In this document: positions 27,287-36,060 of the stretch, piece by piece
Numbering within the stretch: the stretch's first letter is position 1
Layout of the letters: every line of letters starts with the position of its first letter
Origin: Laspinema sp963821735
GTDB lineage: Bacteria; Cyanobacteriota; Cyanobacteriia; Cyanobacteriales; Laspinemataceae
Direction: 5' to 3'
Assembly: GCA_963821735.1 (NCBI GenBank)
Contig: CAWGFK010000055.1
Span: 992,001 to 1,056,000 of the forward strand
Length of the DNA stretch: 64,000 bases
The notes under the pieces: generated by a model
The model's input: only the letters and a program-made list of their open reading frames with translations
Database searches by the model: none
What the model was told of the DNA's origin: nothing
Position numbers and translations under genes: made by a program

Positions 27287-27835
27287 GTGATTGCAATTTA
27301 TCCGGGCAGCTTTGATCCCATTACCCTAGGTCACCTTGACATCATAGAGCGAGGGTGTAAGCTGTTTGACCAGGTGATTGTAGCAGTGGTGATTAATCCC
27401 AATAAAACCCCACTGTTTACCGTGCAAGAGCGTTTAGAGCAGATTCGCCTTGCGACTCCCCATTTGTCTAATTTAGAAATAGACTGTTTTGAGGGCTTGA
27501 CGGTGAACTATGCCAGAATTCGAGGGGCGAGTGTCCTGTTAAGGGGACTGCGAGTGCTCTCGGACTTTGAGCTAGAACTCCAAATGGCTCATACTAACAA
27601 AACCCTAGCCACTGAAATCGAGACCGTTTTTTTAGCAACTTCCAACGAATACAGCTTTTTAAGCAGTAGTGTAGTAAAGGAAGTTGCCCGATTTGGCGGC
27701 TCCATCGATCACCTTGTTCCCCAGCACGTTGCGCTTGATATCTACCGATGTTACGCCAAGACACAGCCCGGATTGACCCAGACGACAGATCGAGTCTCCC
27801 AGAAGAATCTCCCGAGCACGAGCAGGGACTCCTAG
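27287..27835 (+). CDS. coaD: phosphopantetheine adenylyltransferase CoaD
   Basis: CoaD transfers AMP to 4'-phosphopantetheine, the fourth step of coenzyme A synthesis. The nucleotidyltransferase signature YPGSFDPITLGHLDIIER, the substrate segment RGLRVLSDFELELQMA and the late motif EYSFLSSSVVKEVARFGG are complete. The start is GTG at 27287, directly before IAIYPGSF, where the family begins. The last 20 or so residues go past the usual end and overlap the next gene by 88 bases in another frame. Confidence 0.95.
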   Translation: MIAIYPGSFDPITLGHLDIIERGCKLFDQVIVAVVINPNKTPLFTVQERLEQIRLATPHLSNLEIDCFEGLTVNYARIRGASVLLRGLRVLSDFELELQMAHTNKTLATEIETVFLATSNEYSFLSSSVVKEVARFGGSIDHLVPQHVALDIYRCYAKTQPGLTQTTDRVSQKNLPSTSRDS

Positions 27836-28380
27836 ATATCCAGAGGGAACTAAACCGACTGGAGGAGATGATTCTCGAAAGTCCGCGCATCCCGTTTACG
27901 GGAAGGACCCTGGTGGATGAGGAGCAGTTGCTAGAGCAGCTCGATCTCTTGCGGCTGAATTTACCTGCTGCCTTTGAGGAAGTAGAGGAAATCATCCGCC
28001 ACAAAGACGAAATCATTGTCCAAGCCGAACAATATGCCCAGGAAATTTTGGAAGCTGCCGAGCAAAGGGCGGCCCAAATTCTCGACGAAATGGGAATTGT
28101 CCGACAGGCAAAGTTAGAATCAGACCATCTGCGCCAACAGGTTCAGCTTGATTGCGAATCCGCCCAGGAACAGACTATTTCGGAAATCGAACGGTTGCGA
28201 CGGCAAGCGATGGAGGAGCTAGAGGATATGAGGTCCCGGGCGATCTCCGAAGCCGAGGCGATCGAAAAAGGGGCGGATGATTATGCCGATCGCGTCCTCT
28301 ACAACCTGGAAAGTCAACTCTCAGAAATGTTGCGCGTCATTCGTAACGGCAAATCCCAACTCGACCCCGAATCTAAGTAA
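27748..28380 (+). CDS. coiled-coil protein, DivIVA/ATP-synthase-b-like
   Basis: This 210-residue, strongly charged protein is almost wholly helical after residue 30, with heptads such as HKDEIIVQAEQYAQEILEAA and ERLRRQAMEELEDMRSRAI. Genes of this type follow coaD in other cyanobacteria and are often annotated as DivIVA-domain proteins; the match is to coiled-coil character, not to a DivIVA lipid-binding N-terminus. It begins inside coaD at 27748. A later start would be needed if the overlap is not translated twice; the next in-frame ATG is at 27868. Role unknown, possibly cell-envelope or division scaffold. Confidence 0.75.
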   Translation: MLRQDTARIDPDDRSSLPEESPEHEQGLLDIQRELNRLEEMILESPRIPFTGRTLVDEEQLLEQLDLLRLNLPAAFEEVEEIIRHKDEIIVQAEQYAQEILEAAEQRAAQILDEMGIVRQAKLESDHLRQQVQLDCESAQEQTISEIERLRRQAMEELEDMRSRAISEAEAIEKGADDYADRVLYNLESQLSEMLRVIRNGKSQLDPESK

Positions 28381-28546
28381 CAACCCGCACCCTCATCCCA
28401 GCCCTACCCCTGGCCGAAAGTTGAGGTCCTTGACCTCTTGTGAACTGAATACCCGGGTCCCAGCCCCCCTCCCGGGGGACTGACACCCCCAACCCACCCA
28501 GCGGTTTTTTGCCCTTCAACGCTGTCATCTTTTATCCTTTCCCTGC

Positions 28547-30001
28547 ATGGTTTCGGAAAAGTTTCGCCGCCAATTACGCACAGAGGCTCGTTCATGGACG
28601 ATGGAGGGCTTGATTTCCGAGGATCACTATCAAGAATTGTCCCGTCGCTATGGGTTTGAAACCCTCGATCGCCCGAATCTGACTCGGTTTATTGCTATTT
28701 TGCTGGGGTTGGGCGCAATGCTGATCGCAAGCGGGGCGATCGCCCTCGTCCAAGCCAATTGGGATGTCTGGTCCCGGGAACTCAAAACCGGCGTCCTGGT
28801 GGGAGTCTTCATCGCCGTGAATCTGTGCGCCTTCTATTTGTGGGGCGACCCCCTCGGGCGATCGCATCGCTTCCTTCGATGGCAAACTCGCACCGGCCAC
28901 GGATTATTCTTTCTAAGTTCCCTCCTCCTCGGCTTAAACATCAGCTTAATTGGGGAAATTTTCCTCATGAGTCCGTCTTGGGGAGAATTTTGGTTAATTT
29001 GGGGATTGGCGGTCCTGGTCATGGCCTATAGCTTGCGTTTGACCGGCTGTGGAATTTTAGCCACTCTATTAATTGGGGTAGGATACTGGCCCGGTTTAGC
29101 CCAGGTGTATCAGGGAGAGGGATTGTTTTGGATCCGGACTGTGGTCCTCCATCTGCCCTTAATTTCCGCCTTCCTGTTAGTGCCCCTGGCATACTGGTGC
29201 CGATCGCCCTGGATTTTTGGATTGGCAACCCTGGTCCTGATTCAGTCGGTGCAAGTCAATCTGATTGTGGGGTTTAGTCTGCTGAATGTGCCGAATCATT
29301 GGATGCTGGCGATCGCCTATGCCCTACCCCCGGCCCTCCTGTGGAGTTATGATGATAAACCCTGGCAAGTCACCTCCCTATTTGAGGGCGGCGAAGAACT
29401 CCCCCGATTTAGACCCGTCGCCCGCACCTTTGCCCTAATCTTTCTCGCCCTCTCGTTTTATGTCATCTCCTTCCATTGGTTTTGGTCCTCAGCTTCCCCC
29501 CTCGCGCCCTGGGACCCAACCATTGCTGAAATTCCCCTTCAACAAGGGTTTGCCTACCTCCTCGATGTACTAATCGTCCTCGGAAGTTGGTTGGCCTTAG
29601 CGTGGCATTTTGGCAGTCCTCGGGAGACTTTTCGGCGTTTTTCATCCCCCGATGCTTACTTGAATCATGCGATCGGCCTCATGATTGCGATCGCCACAGG
29701 GATGCTGTTTTGGCATTTTGGCATCCAACCTTTACCCCTGCTGGGTCCTTTACTTTTTAACATCCTGCTCTTTTTGTTAGCATACGGATTGATGCGTCAG
29801 GGTCTCACCCAAGGCGATCGGCGGATTTTTTGGTGGGGTACGCTATTATTAACCTTACAAATTCTCACCCGAGTCCTAGAGTATGAAACTGGATTAGTCT
29901 TGAAATCCATGGTCTTTGTTCTCTGTGGAATGGCTACCATTGCCATTGGCCTCGCCGTCGGCAGTCGGATTAAACCTATTGAACCAGAAGACTTGATTTG
30001 A
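28547..30001 (+). CDS. DUF2157 domain membrane protein
   Basis: This 484-residue protein begins with a soluble helical DUF2157 segment (LRTEARSWTMEGLISEDHYQ) followed by about twelve hydrophobic helices. The N-terminal segment and the first helices (LLGLGAMLIASGAIALVQANW) match the DUF2157 family, whose function is unknown. The next gene on the same strand looks like the GDYXXLXY partner commonly found beside DUF2157 genes. A 267-base gap with palindromic sequence separates them. The ATG at 28547 fits the family start. Confidence 0.83.
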   Translation: MVSEKFRRQLRTEARSWTMEGLISEDHYQELSRRYGFETLDRPNLTRFIAILLGLGAMLIASGAIALVQANWDVWSRELKTGVLVGVFIAVNLCAFYLWGDPLGRSHRFLRWQTRTGHGLFFLSSLLLGLNISLIGEIFLMSPSWGEFWLIWGLAVLVMAYSLRLTGCGILATLLIGVGYWPGLAQVYQGEGLFWIRTVVLHLPLISAFLLVPLAYWCRSPWIFGLATLVLIQSVQVNLIVGFSLLNVPNHWMLAIAYALPPALLWSYDDKPWQVTSLFEGGEELPRFRPVARTFALIFLALSFYVISFHWFWSSASPLAPWDPTIAEIPLQQGFAYLLDVLIVLGSWLALAWHFGSPRETFRRFSSPDAYLNHAIGLMIAIATGMLFWHFGIQPLPLLGPLLFNILLFLLAYGLMRQGLTQGDRRIFWWGTLLLTLQILTRVLEYETGLVLKSMVFVLCGMATIAIGLAVGSRIKPIEPEDLI

Positions 30002-30268
30002 GCATGAATTGCCTGCTTTGAAAAGAGACCTATCCCCCCAGCCCCCTTCCCTAAGCGGGAAGGGGGAGCAAGAGATTTATTCTCCTCTCCAGCAATCAAA
30101 AAAATTCCTTATTCTCCCTCTCCTTTTAGGGGAGAGCCACCGGAGAGGTCCGACTGGTTTTTAAGTAAAATTGAGATGCTCCCATTTTGGATTTAAAATC
30201 AGAATTCTTTCGTCAATTCTAATTCCTCTAGGACCCCGAAATGATGAGGCGAGGGTGTCTTCTAAATT

Positions 30269-30964
30269 ATGCAAAACGAGCAGCCTTCTTTTCTTAAAAA
30301 AATCAAACCCAGCTTAGTGGTGGGTCGATTTTTAATTCCTCTGTTCATTCAAACTGCCGCCATGCTGACCGGGGCATTTTTTGCCGTTCATACCGAAGGG
30401 AATGGGAAATTAGTCACCTTAGAAACTGAACCTGTTAATTTGAGTAAATTTATTAGAAATTCTTCCAATCAGGTCAGTTATAACATTTCCAGCTTCAAAA
30501 AATTAGAAGCAGTTCCCGGATGGGAAGAACTGCCGGGAACTCCTGTGCCTTGTCCCAAGAATAACCAACCCCGAAATCGGAAGAAAAATCAGTGTAACCC
30601 CAACGCCAAATTGTTAGACCCCGATTTGACCCTCTATGTCATTTTGGAACCGCCGACAACGGAAGAAACTGGGGAAGTGCCAACGCCTTGGGTCGCGGTG
30701 GGGTTAAGTGGCGATCGCCCGATGGAATTAGGGGAAAATCAAGTCATAATTAAGGGGAAATCCTCAGAAGACTTGGTGGAGTATGAGGGAGAAAAATTTT
30801 ACCTAATGCGATCGCAACGGGAGGAAATTTTGGAAACCTTGGATTTGACGGATCAGGAGGAAAAACTAGAACCCTTAATGATCCAGCTCAAAGTGAATCC
30901 GCGTGGAAATGCCGTCCCGGTTAATTTGTGGATCGGCGATCGCAACTATTCGCTCTCAAATTGA
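30269..30964 (+). CDS. GDYXXLXY-like membrane-anchored protein
   Basis: A single membrane helix near residues 19-40 (FLIPLFIQTAAMLTGAFFAV) is followed by a periplasmic domain of about 190 residues. It occupies the place, after DUF2157, of GDYXXLXY proteins. The sequence TEPVNLSKFIRNSSNQVSYN sits where others read PVDP..LLRGDYxxLxY, so the eponymous motif is degenerate. The late segment VNPRGNAVPVNLWIGDRNYS is also typical of the C-terminus of such proteins. Function unknown; assignment rests on position and topology as much as on motif. Confidence 0.6.
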   Translation: MQNEQPSFLKKIKPSLVVGRFLIPLFIQTAAMLTGAFFAVHTEGNGKLVTLETEPVNLSKFIRNSSNQVSYNISSFKKLEAVPGWEELPGTPVPCPKNNQPRNRKKNQCNPNAKLLDPDLTLYVILEPPTTEETGEVPTPWVAVGLSGDRPMELGENQVIIKGKSSEDLVEYEGEKFYLMRSQREEILETLDLTDQEEKLEPLMIQLKVNPRGNAVPVNLWIGDRNYSLSN

Positions 30965-30995
30965 ATCAAAGCAGTAACCGTTAACCCGTAGCATA

Positions 30996-31523
30996 ATGAA
31001 GAGTTTAGCCCAGTTGATTGTCACCAGTCTCAGCCTGTTTTTATTGGGTTGTACACCTTCGGGGTTACCCCCCTCTGCCACCGCCCAACCGCAGGGGGAA
31101 GCCGTGTCTTTCTCACCAAGGGTCCAAATAGAGAGGGGACAAGATTTGCCCATTACCGCACAAGCAACCATCGGCGACCAAACCATTGATTTAGAAGTGG
31201 CAACCACGCCACAACAACAGGCGATCGGACTGATGCACCGAAGTGAGATTGCTCCAAATCGAGGGATGTTATTTCCATTTAATCCGCCTAGAACCGTCAC
31301 CTTTTGGATGAAAAACGTTGAGATTAACCTGGATATGATATTTTTGCGGGATGGAGAAGTCCTGGCGATCGCTGCTGATGTTCCCCCCTGTACCACCGAC
31401 CCCTGTCCCTTCTACGGACCGGAAAATACCCCGGTTGATCATGTGCTGGAACTGGGGGGAGGACGCGCTGCGGAACTGGGGATACAAGTGGGCGATCGGA
31501 TTGCGATCGACTTTTTTGAGTAA
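30996..31523 (+). CDS. DUF192 lipoprotein
   Basis: This 175-residue secreted protein has a lipoprotein signal, hydrophobic residues 7-17 ending in the lipobox LLGC at about residues 16-19. The DUF192 domain is clear: IDLEVATTPQQQAIGLMHRS, GMLFPF, FWMKNVEINLDMIFL and VLELGGGRAAELGIQVGDRI. DUF192 proteins are small beta-rich and widespread; their biochemical role is unproven. The gene starts 32 bases after the previous stop and may be co-transcribed with it. Confidence 0.92.
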   Translation: MKSLAQLIVTSLSLFLLGCTPSGLPPSATAQPQGEAVSFSPRVQIERGQDLPITAQATIGDQTIDLEVATTPQQQAIGLMHRSEIAPNRGMLFPFNPPRTVTFWMKNVEINLDMIFLRDGEVLAIAADVPPCTTDPCPFYGPENTPVDHVLELGGGRAAELGIQVGDRIAIDFFE

Positions 31524-31920
31524 ACATTCAGGAGATGGCATCGCTTTCTCGTCGCCATTTCCTGTTACTCCAACCCCTAGATCCTTTATGGACCTGTTAA
31601 GGGTCAGTGGATAAACAGTTAGAGTCAAAAGGCTTTTGGGAGGTTAAACTCCTGAAAGCCCCAGGCGATCGTCACCCCTTGGGACAGGGTTCGGCTACAT
31701 TCACCAAAATCACCAAAATCACCAAAATTGACGAAAATTCCCCCCGCCGGTGCATAAAAAAATTGGATTATCCTCTCTCTTCCCCAAAGAGATTCATTCC
31801 GCTTACCTCCCTCTCCTCTTAGGGGTAGTAGGGCTGTTTCATTCTCAAGGTCAAATTACTTTTTTGCTTGTTCATAAGCTTGATCTGGCAGGGGATACAG
31901 CCGTTTTTATTTCCTAATTT
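31524..31920. other. intergenic, no supported gene
   Basis: Contains a short triplicated ACCAAAATC unit near 31703-31730. I see no coding frame with a recognisable product. Confidence 0.45.
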
Positions 31921-32163
31921 TCAACCTAAAAGTAGAAAATAAGGACAAAAACCCTGGATAAAGTCTAGATAAGGCTCAACAAATGCCTCCAAAACCTCAG
32001 ACATCTTGACTTCGCCTTTGGGATTCATCACCGTACCCGCAAATTGGTCACCCAATGGTCCTGTCTGGAGCTTCTGCTCCAACTTCTCCAGTCTTTTTTG
32101 ATGACTTTTGTCCGCCCGTTGTTGCTTGAGAATTTCACCAAAGGCTTTAGATTTTCGTGCCAT
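31921..32163 (-). CDS. small conserved cyanobacterial hypothetical protein
   Basis: An 80-residue protein beginning MARKSKAFGEILKQQRADKS with a strong AGGAG ribosome binding site 7 bases before the ATG. The basic N-terminal helix and the phrase NPKGEVKMSEVLEAFVEPYLD resemble small cyanobacterial hypotheticals. The last residues (GFCPYFLLLG) are hydrophobic and may be a shifted or extended tail. Function unknown. It runs divergently from the GNAT gene, 65 bases apart. Confidence 0.65.
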   Translation of the reverse strand: MARKSKAFGEILKQQRADKSHQKRLEKLEQKLQTGPLGDQFAGTVMNPKGEVKMSEVLEAFVEPYLDFIQGFCPYFLLLG

Positions 32164-32228
32164 AAAAATCTCCTTTATTGCTTGACATTAATTTTAACAT
32201 CCTACATTCCGCAGGTAAAATAGGGGCT

Positions 32229-32696
32229 ATGTTCGAGCGCTACTTCCAGACTGGCTCAGTCTTGGGTTCCCTTAGTGGCGAGGACCTAGTGGGTTTTGCC
32301 CTGGTGCAACCATTGGCTTCCGCTTCCATTCTGGGGCAGCCAAGTTGGATGGAAGCCGAACAAAAATGGCGATCGCTCGATTGGCAGTTGCTGGATGAGT
32401 TCGGATTGAGTCCTGATTGCGGCTACTGGGCCGACTTATGTGTCGCTGCGATTCACCGACGGCAGGGAATTGGGACTGAGTTGGTGCGCCTCGGATATCA
32501 ACAGTATCCCGACAAACCGATGCGGTTGTGGGTGAGCGCTTGCAAGACTGATGCGATCGCCCTCTACCTCAAACTAGGGTTTGCGAGGTTGCCAAGACTC
32601 GAACAGCAACCCCAGTATCGGCAACAGGATGGCTCCCTCAAAAGCGAACCCAAATTGCTGATGATGAAAAATACAGCGAGTTCGAGCGGATGTTGA
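32229..32696 (+). CDS. GNAT-family N-acetyltransferase
   Basis: The acetyl-CoA-binding motif A is visible as ADLCVAAIHRRQGIGTELVR, and motif B as DAIALYLKLGFARL. I chose the ATG at 32229 (155 residues), because codons upstream to a TTG at 32178 are not conserved-looking. The first GNAT strand seems short, so the N-terminus may be incomplete. The substrate is unknown; no partner gene suggests one. Confidence 0.72.
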   Translation: MFERYFQTGSVLGSLSGEDLVGFALVQPLASASILGQPSWMEAEQKWRSLDWQLLDEFGLSPDCGYWADLCVAAIHRRQGIGTELVRLGYQQYPDKPMRLWVSACKTDAIALYLKLGFARLPRLEQQPQYRQQDGSLKSEPKLLMMKNTASSSGC

Positions 32697-32773
32697 TAAA
32701 CGCTCTATCCCTTCTAAAACAATTGGTCTAGCTCTCTTGTCACCCTCTCAGCTAACCCCCATAAAACAAGTCC

Positions 32774-34264
32774 ATGTTAGATAACCTCGATCTCAAACTT
32801 TCCCTGGATAAAAAGACATATCACGAACAGATAGAAGCCTTGATGCAGCAAATCCGACAGCTACAACAAGCCTGTTGGGAAAAAAAACTCACCTCTATCT
32901 TCGTGTTAGAAGGTTGGACGGCTGCCGGAAAAGGGTCTCTGGTCAAAAAAATGGTCGGTTATATGGACCCCCGGGGATTTCAAGTTCATCCAATATGGCC
33001 CCCCAGTGAAGAAGCGCGGCAGTACCATTTTCTGTGGCGGTTTTGGCAGAAACTGCCAGCGCGGGGCAGTATCGGAATTTTCTATCACAGTTGGTACATT
33101 CGGATGTTAGAAGATCGGTTATTGGGACGGCTGACGGATGCGGAAGTCCCCACCGTGATTCGACAAATCAATGCCTTTGAGCGGCAGATGGTGGATGATG
33201 GAGTGGCGATCGCCAAATTCTGGATTCACATCAGCGAAAAAGAACTGAAGCGACGGCTGAAAAAATCCGCAGCAGACCCCCTCACCGCTTGGCGAGTCCG
33301 TCCCGAAGACTGGCAGCAAGCGAAAAAATACGATACCTATAGCGCTTTGGCGGAAGACATGGTGATTCAAACCAGCACCGGACCCGCGCCCTGGACCCTC
33401 GTGGAAGGAGACAATCTCCGGTGGGCGCGGGTGAAAGTGCTGGCAAAAATGGCAACCACCCTCACCGAAGCGCTCGATCGCCTCCATTATCAGCTTCCCG
33501 TGCCGAGTTTACCCCCCCAAGAACAACTCCAACCCACGGAACCGGATTTTCTCTCCCAAATCAATCTGAGAGTGAGCTTAGATAGACAGGACTATAAAAA
33601 ACAACTCCGCAAAGAACAAGTTGAACTCACGAAACTGCAACTGGAGATTCACGAACAAGAAATCCCCATTCTCGTGCTGTTTGAAGGATGGGACGCCGCT
33701 GGAAAAGGGGGAGCGATCAAACGATTGACCGACGTTCTCGACCCCCGCAGTTATGCCGTGAATGCCTTCGCTGCACCGAGCACGGAAGAATTAGCCCATC
33801 ATTACCTCTGGCGGTTCTGGCGACGATTACCGCCTCCTGGAACCATTGGCATTTTCGATCGCAGTTGGTATGGTCGAGTATTAGTCGAACGCATCGAAGG
33901 ATTCGCCAGTGAACCGGAATGGCGCAGAGCTTATCGAGAAATTAATGAATTTGAAGAACAACTCACCAGTGCCGGTTATGTTCTAGTCAAATTCTGGCTG
34001 CATATTAGCCCGGAAGAACAACTGAATCGGTTCAATGAACGCAGCAACAATCAGTTTAAGGAACATAAGCTCACGGACGAAGACTGGCGCAACCGGGAGC
34101 AGTGGCCGCTCTATAATGTGGCAGTGAATCAGATGATTCAGCGCACCAGTACCCCCTCGGCCCCTTGGACCGTGATCCCGGGGAATGATAAATATTATGC
34201 CCGAGTCAAAGTGATCCAAACCGTGATTCAGGCGATCGAGACGGAAATCAAACGGCGCAAATAA
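32774..34264 (+). CDS. PPK2 family polyphosphate:AMP phosphotransferase, fused two-domain type
   Basis: Two PPK2 domains are fused head to tail (496 residues). The C-terminal one has the full Walker A FEGWDAAGKGGAIKR and lid FDRSWYGRVLVERI. The N-terminal one has EGWTAAGKGSLVKK and FYHSWYIRMLED, so Asp49 is Thr and lid Asp and Arg are lost. In characterised class II PPK2 enzymes only the second half is catalytic and converts AMP to ADP with polyphosphate; the pattern here agrees. A role in energy or polyphosphate balance is inferred. No ppk1 or ppx is adjacent. Confidence 0.92.
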   Translation: MLDNLDLKLSLDKKTYHEQIEALMQQIRQLQQACWEKKLTSIFVLEGWTAAGKGSLVKKMVGYMDPRGFQVHPIWPPSEEARQYHFLWRFWQKLPARGSIGIFYHSWYIRMLEDRLLGRLTDAEVPTVIRQINAFERQMVDDGVAIAKFWIHISEKELKRRLKKSAADPLTAWRVRPEDWQQAKKYDTYSALAEDMVIQTSTGPAPWTLVEGDNLRWARVKVLAKMATTLTEALDRLHYQLPVPSLPPQEQLQPTEPDFLSQINLRVSLDRQDYKKQLRKEQVELTKLQLEIHEQEIPILVLFEGWDAAGKGGAIKRLTDVLDPRSYAVNAFAAPSTEELAHHYLWRFWRRLPPPGTIGIFDRSWYGRVLVERIEGFASEPEWRRAYREINEFEEQLTSAGYVLVKFWLHISPEEQLNRFNERSNNQFKEHKLTDEDWRNREQWPLYNVAVNQMIQRTSTPSAPWTVIPGNDKYYARVKVIQTVIQAIETEIKRRK

Positions 34265-34340
34265 TTCGAGCCAATGCCGGTCCCTCCTCCCATTCGCCAG
34301 GAGGGGGGCTGTTTCATTGGGAGGGGAATCAGCCCCAAAA

Positions 34341-34495
34341 TTCCCCTCCCTTGGAGGGGTGCCCCGCAGGGGCGGGGTGGTAAATTCTAGCTAGTGTCCA
34401 GGTATTTATCCAGGCTTCTTTACTCAAAAGTATATGTCTGTTTCAAATCAAGACACCACCCCGTCCCTTCGGGACACCCCTCCAAGGGAGGGGAA
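34341..34495. repeat. fold-back repeat with 40-bp inverted arms
   Basis: TTCCCCTCCCTTGGAGGGGT at 34341 and its complement ending at 34495 form imperfect 40-bp arms around 73 bases. Each arm also contains an inner palindrome. It lies between the converging PPK2 and pentapeptide genes. Confidence 0.75.
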
Positions 34496-34632
34496 TATAC
34501 CTGTATCCTCCGCCAGATAAAGCGATTGAACGATGCAAAAATTAATTGGGCCTGTAGAATAACACAGCCCTAGTTCGCCAGGAAGGGGGACCGGAATTAG
34601 AGCAAACAGGGCTTAATAGAGGGTCCCGAGGG

Positions 34633-35520
34633 TCATCTGTGGTGAAAACGCTGCCATGTTGGAGGCGATCGCCGCCGATACTGCTGCATGGCTCCTTCTA
34701 CATCATTAAAACTGCGAAATTCTTCTGCATTCTCGTAAGTCGCCCCCGAAAAGTTAGCATCCCGCAGATCCGCATCCGTAAAATCCGTCCGGGTCAAATT
34801 CGTAGAATTTAACCGTGCTTGATTTAACAACGCTGAACTTAAATCCGCCCCGGTTAAATTCGCCCCCGTGAAATTCACCCCCCGTAGCTGGGCATCGGTA
34901 AAATTAGTAAACCTCAGATTCGCCCCACTGAGATTGGCCCCACTGAGCTTGGCCTCACTCAAATTTACCCCATCCAGATCCACCCCACTCAAATCTACCC
35001 CATTCAAAAAAGCGCCACTGAGATTCACCCCCGTCAATTGCACCCGATCCAGGATGGCACCGCTCAACCGCGCACCACTGAGATTGGCCCATTTCAAATT
35101 GGCCCCAGTCAGGTTCGCACCGCGCAGGTTAACCCCTTGGAGATTAGCCCCACATAAATTTGCTTCTCGCAAATCTGCCCCTCGGAGATTGGCACTGCTG
35201 AGATTGGCTCCACTCAATTTAGCCTGATTCAACTGAGCCTTGACCAGAAAGGAACCTTGGAGATCCGCTTTGGTCAGATTCGCCTCGGTTAATCGGGCGT
35301 CACTGAGTTTGGCAAAATTAAGATTAGATCGATTCAGGGCAGCGCGAGTTAGATTGGATTTAGTTAAAAACGAGCGAGCGAAATTCACGCCTTCGAGATA
35401 GGCACCCGTGAGGTTAACCCCAATCAGGGTCACCCCCACCAATTGAGCTCCACGCAAGTCTAAACCCGAAAAGTCTCTAATTCCCTGTTCGTAAAGGATC
35501 AGCCAATGATTAATAGTCAT
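34633..35520 (-). CDS. pentapeptide-repeat protein
   Basis: After a short helical N-terminus (MTINHWLILYEQGIRDFSG) the protein is a run of about 48 A(N/D)LXX pentapeptides, for example LSGANLSSANLRGADLREAN, which fold into a right-handed quadrilateral beta helix. I chose the ATG at 35520 because its sequence matches the usual start of this subgroup; the frame extends seven codons further. Such proteins are very abundant in cyanobacteria; most roles are unknown. There is no sign of a gyrase-protecting Qnr/MfpA-type loop. Confidence 0.92.
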   Translation of the reverse strand: MTINHWLILYEQGIRDFSGLDLRGAQLVGVTLIGVNLTGAYLEGVNFARSFLTKSNLTRAALNRSNLNFAKLSDARLTEANLTKADLQGSFLVKAQLNQAKLSGANLSSANLRGADLREANLCGANLQGVNLRGANLTGANLKWANLSGARLSGAILDRVQLTGVNLSGAFLNGVDLSGVDLDGVNLSEAKLSGANLSGANLRFTNFTDAQLRGVNFTGANLTGADLSSALLNQARLNSTNLTRTDFTDADLRDANFSGATYENAEEFRSFNDVEGAMQQYRRRSPPTWQRFHHR

Positions 35521-35541
35521 TATGGGTGCTATTTGTATCAA

Positions 35542-35918
35542 CCCAGCACTTTGGAGGAACTGAGGATTTCAATTTTAATTGCTCAACTTCTATCAAGTAT
35601 GGCGCGGGATCGAAGGATTAACCGAGGATTTTTTATTAATCTTTGTAACACTTGAACTCATCGAGTGGATTACGCTTCAGGAGTTTAGAGAAAACAACGA
35701 ACGAAGCCGGTTAATGACCCAGGAGAGACCTTCGCGGGTTCTGCCACTCTGCCTCAGAGGGTAGAACTGGCATCCAAAAGTCTGCTTTCTCTGGGGTTTA
35801 AATGCGATCTTACTGCGGTTGAGGTTCTGAAAAATTTAAGAAACTCATAGATTTGTCAACAAAAATGTAACAAACGAGAATAACTCCGAATAAATACTTA
35901 AATTTCCCGGCGATCGCC
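35542..35918. other. intergenic, no supported gene
   Basis: Includes an imperfect hairpin GGTTCTGCC...GGTAGAACT at about 35738-35770. No supported gene. Confidence 0.4.
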
Positions 35919-35968
35919 AGAGTTTCCCCAGAGTTTCCCCAGAGTTTCCCCAGAGTTTCCCCAGAGTT
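35919..35968. repeat. 11-bp tandem repeat AGAGTTTCCCC, about 4.6 copies
   Basis: Four exact copies of AGAGTTTCCCC and a partial fifth are followed by TCATTG, 90 bases before the YdcF start. The unit length equals about one helical turn. Confidence 0.9.
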
Positions 35969-36060
35969 CATTGTTTTTACTGAACTACAGCCGTAGGAGC
36001 ATACAGAAGATGATTCGATCGCCCGGATTTGTATCACTTGCACCTTGAGGACGTCCAGCA

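Noticed and set aside
34868..35227. 119-codon frame antisense to the pentapeptide gene with LAPLRFTP repeats
   Set aside because: The regular pattern comes from the opposite strand's pentapeptide codons.
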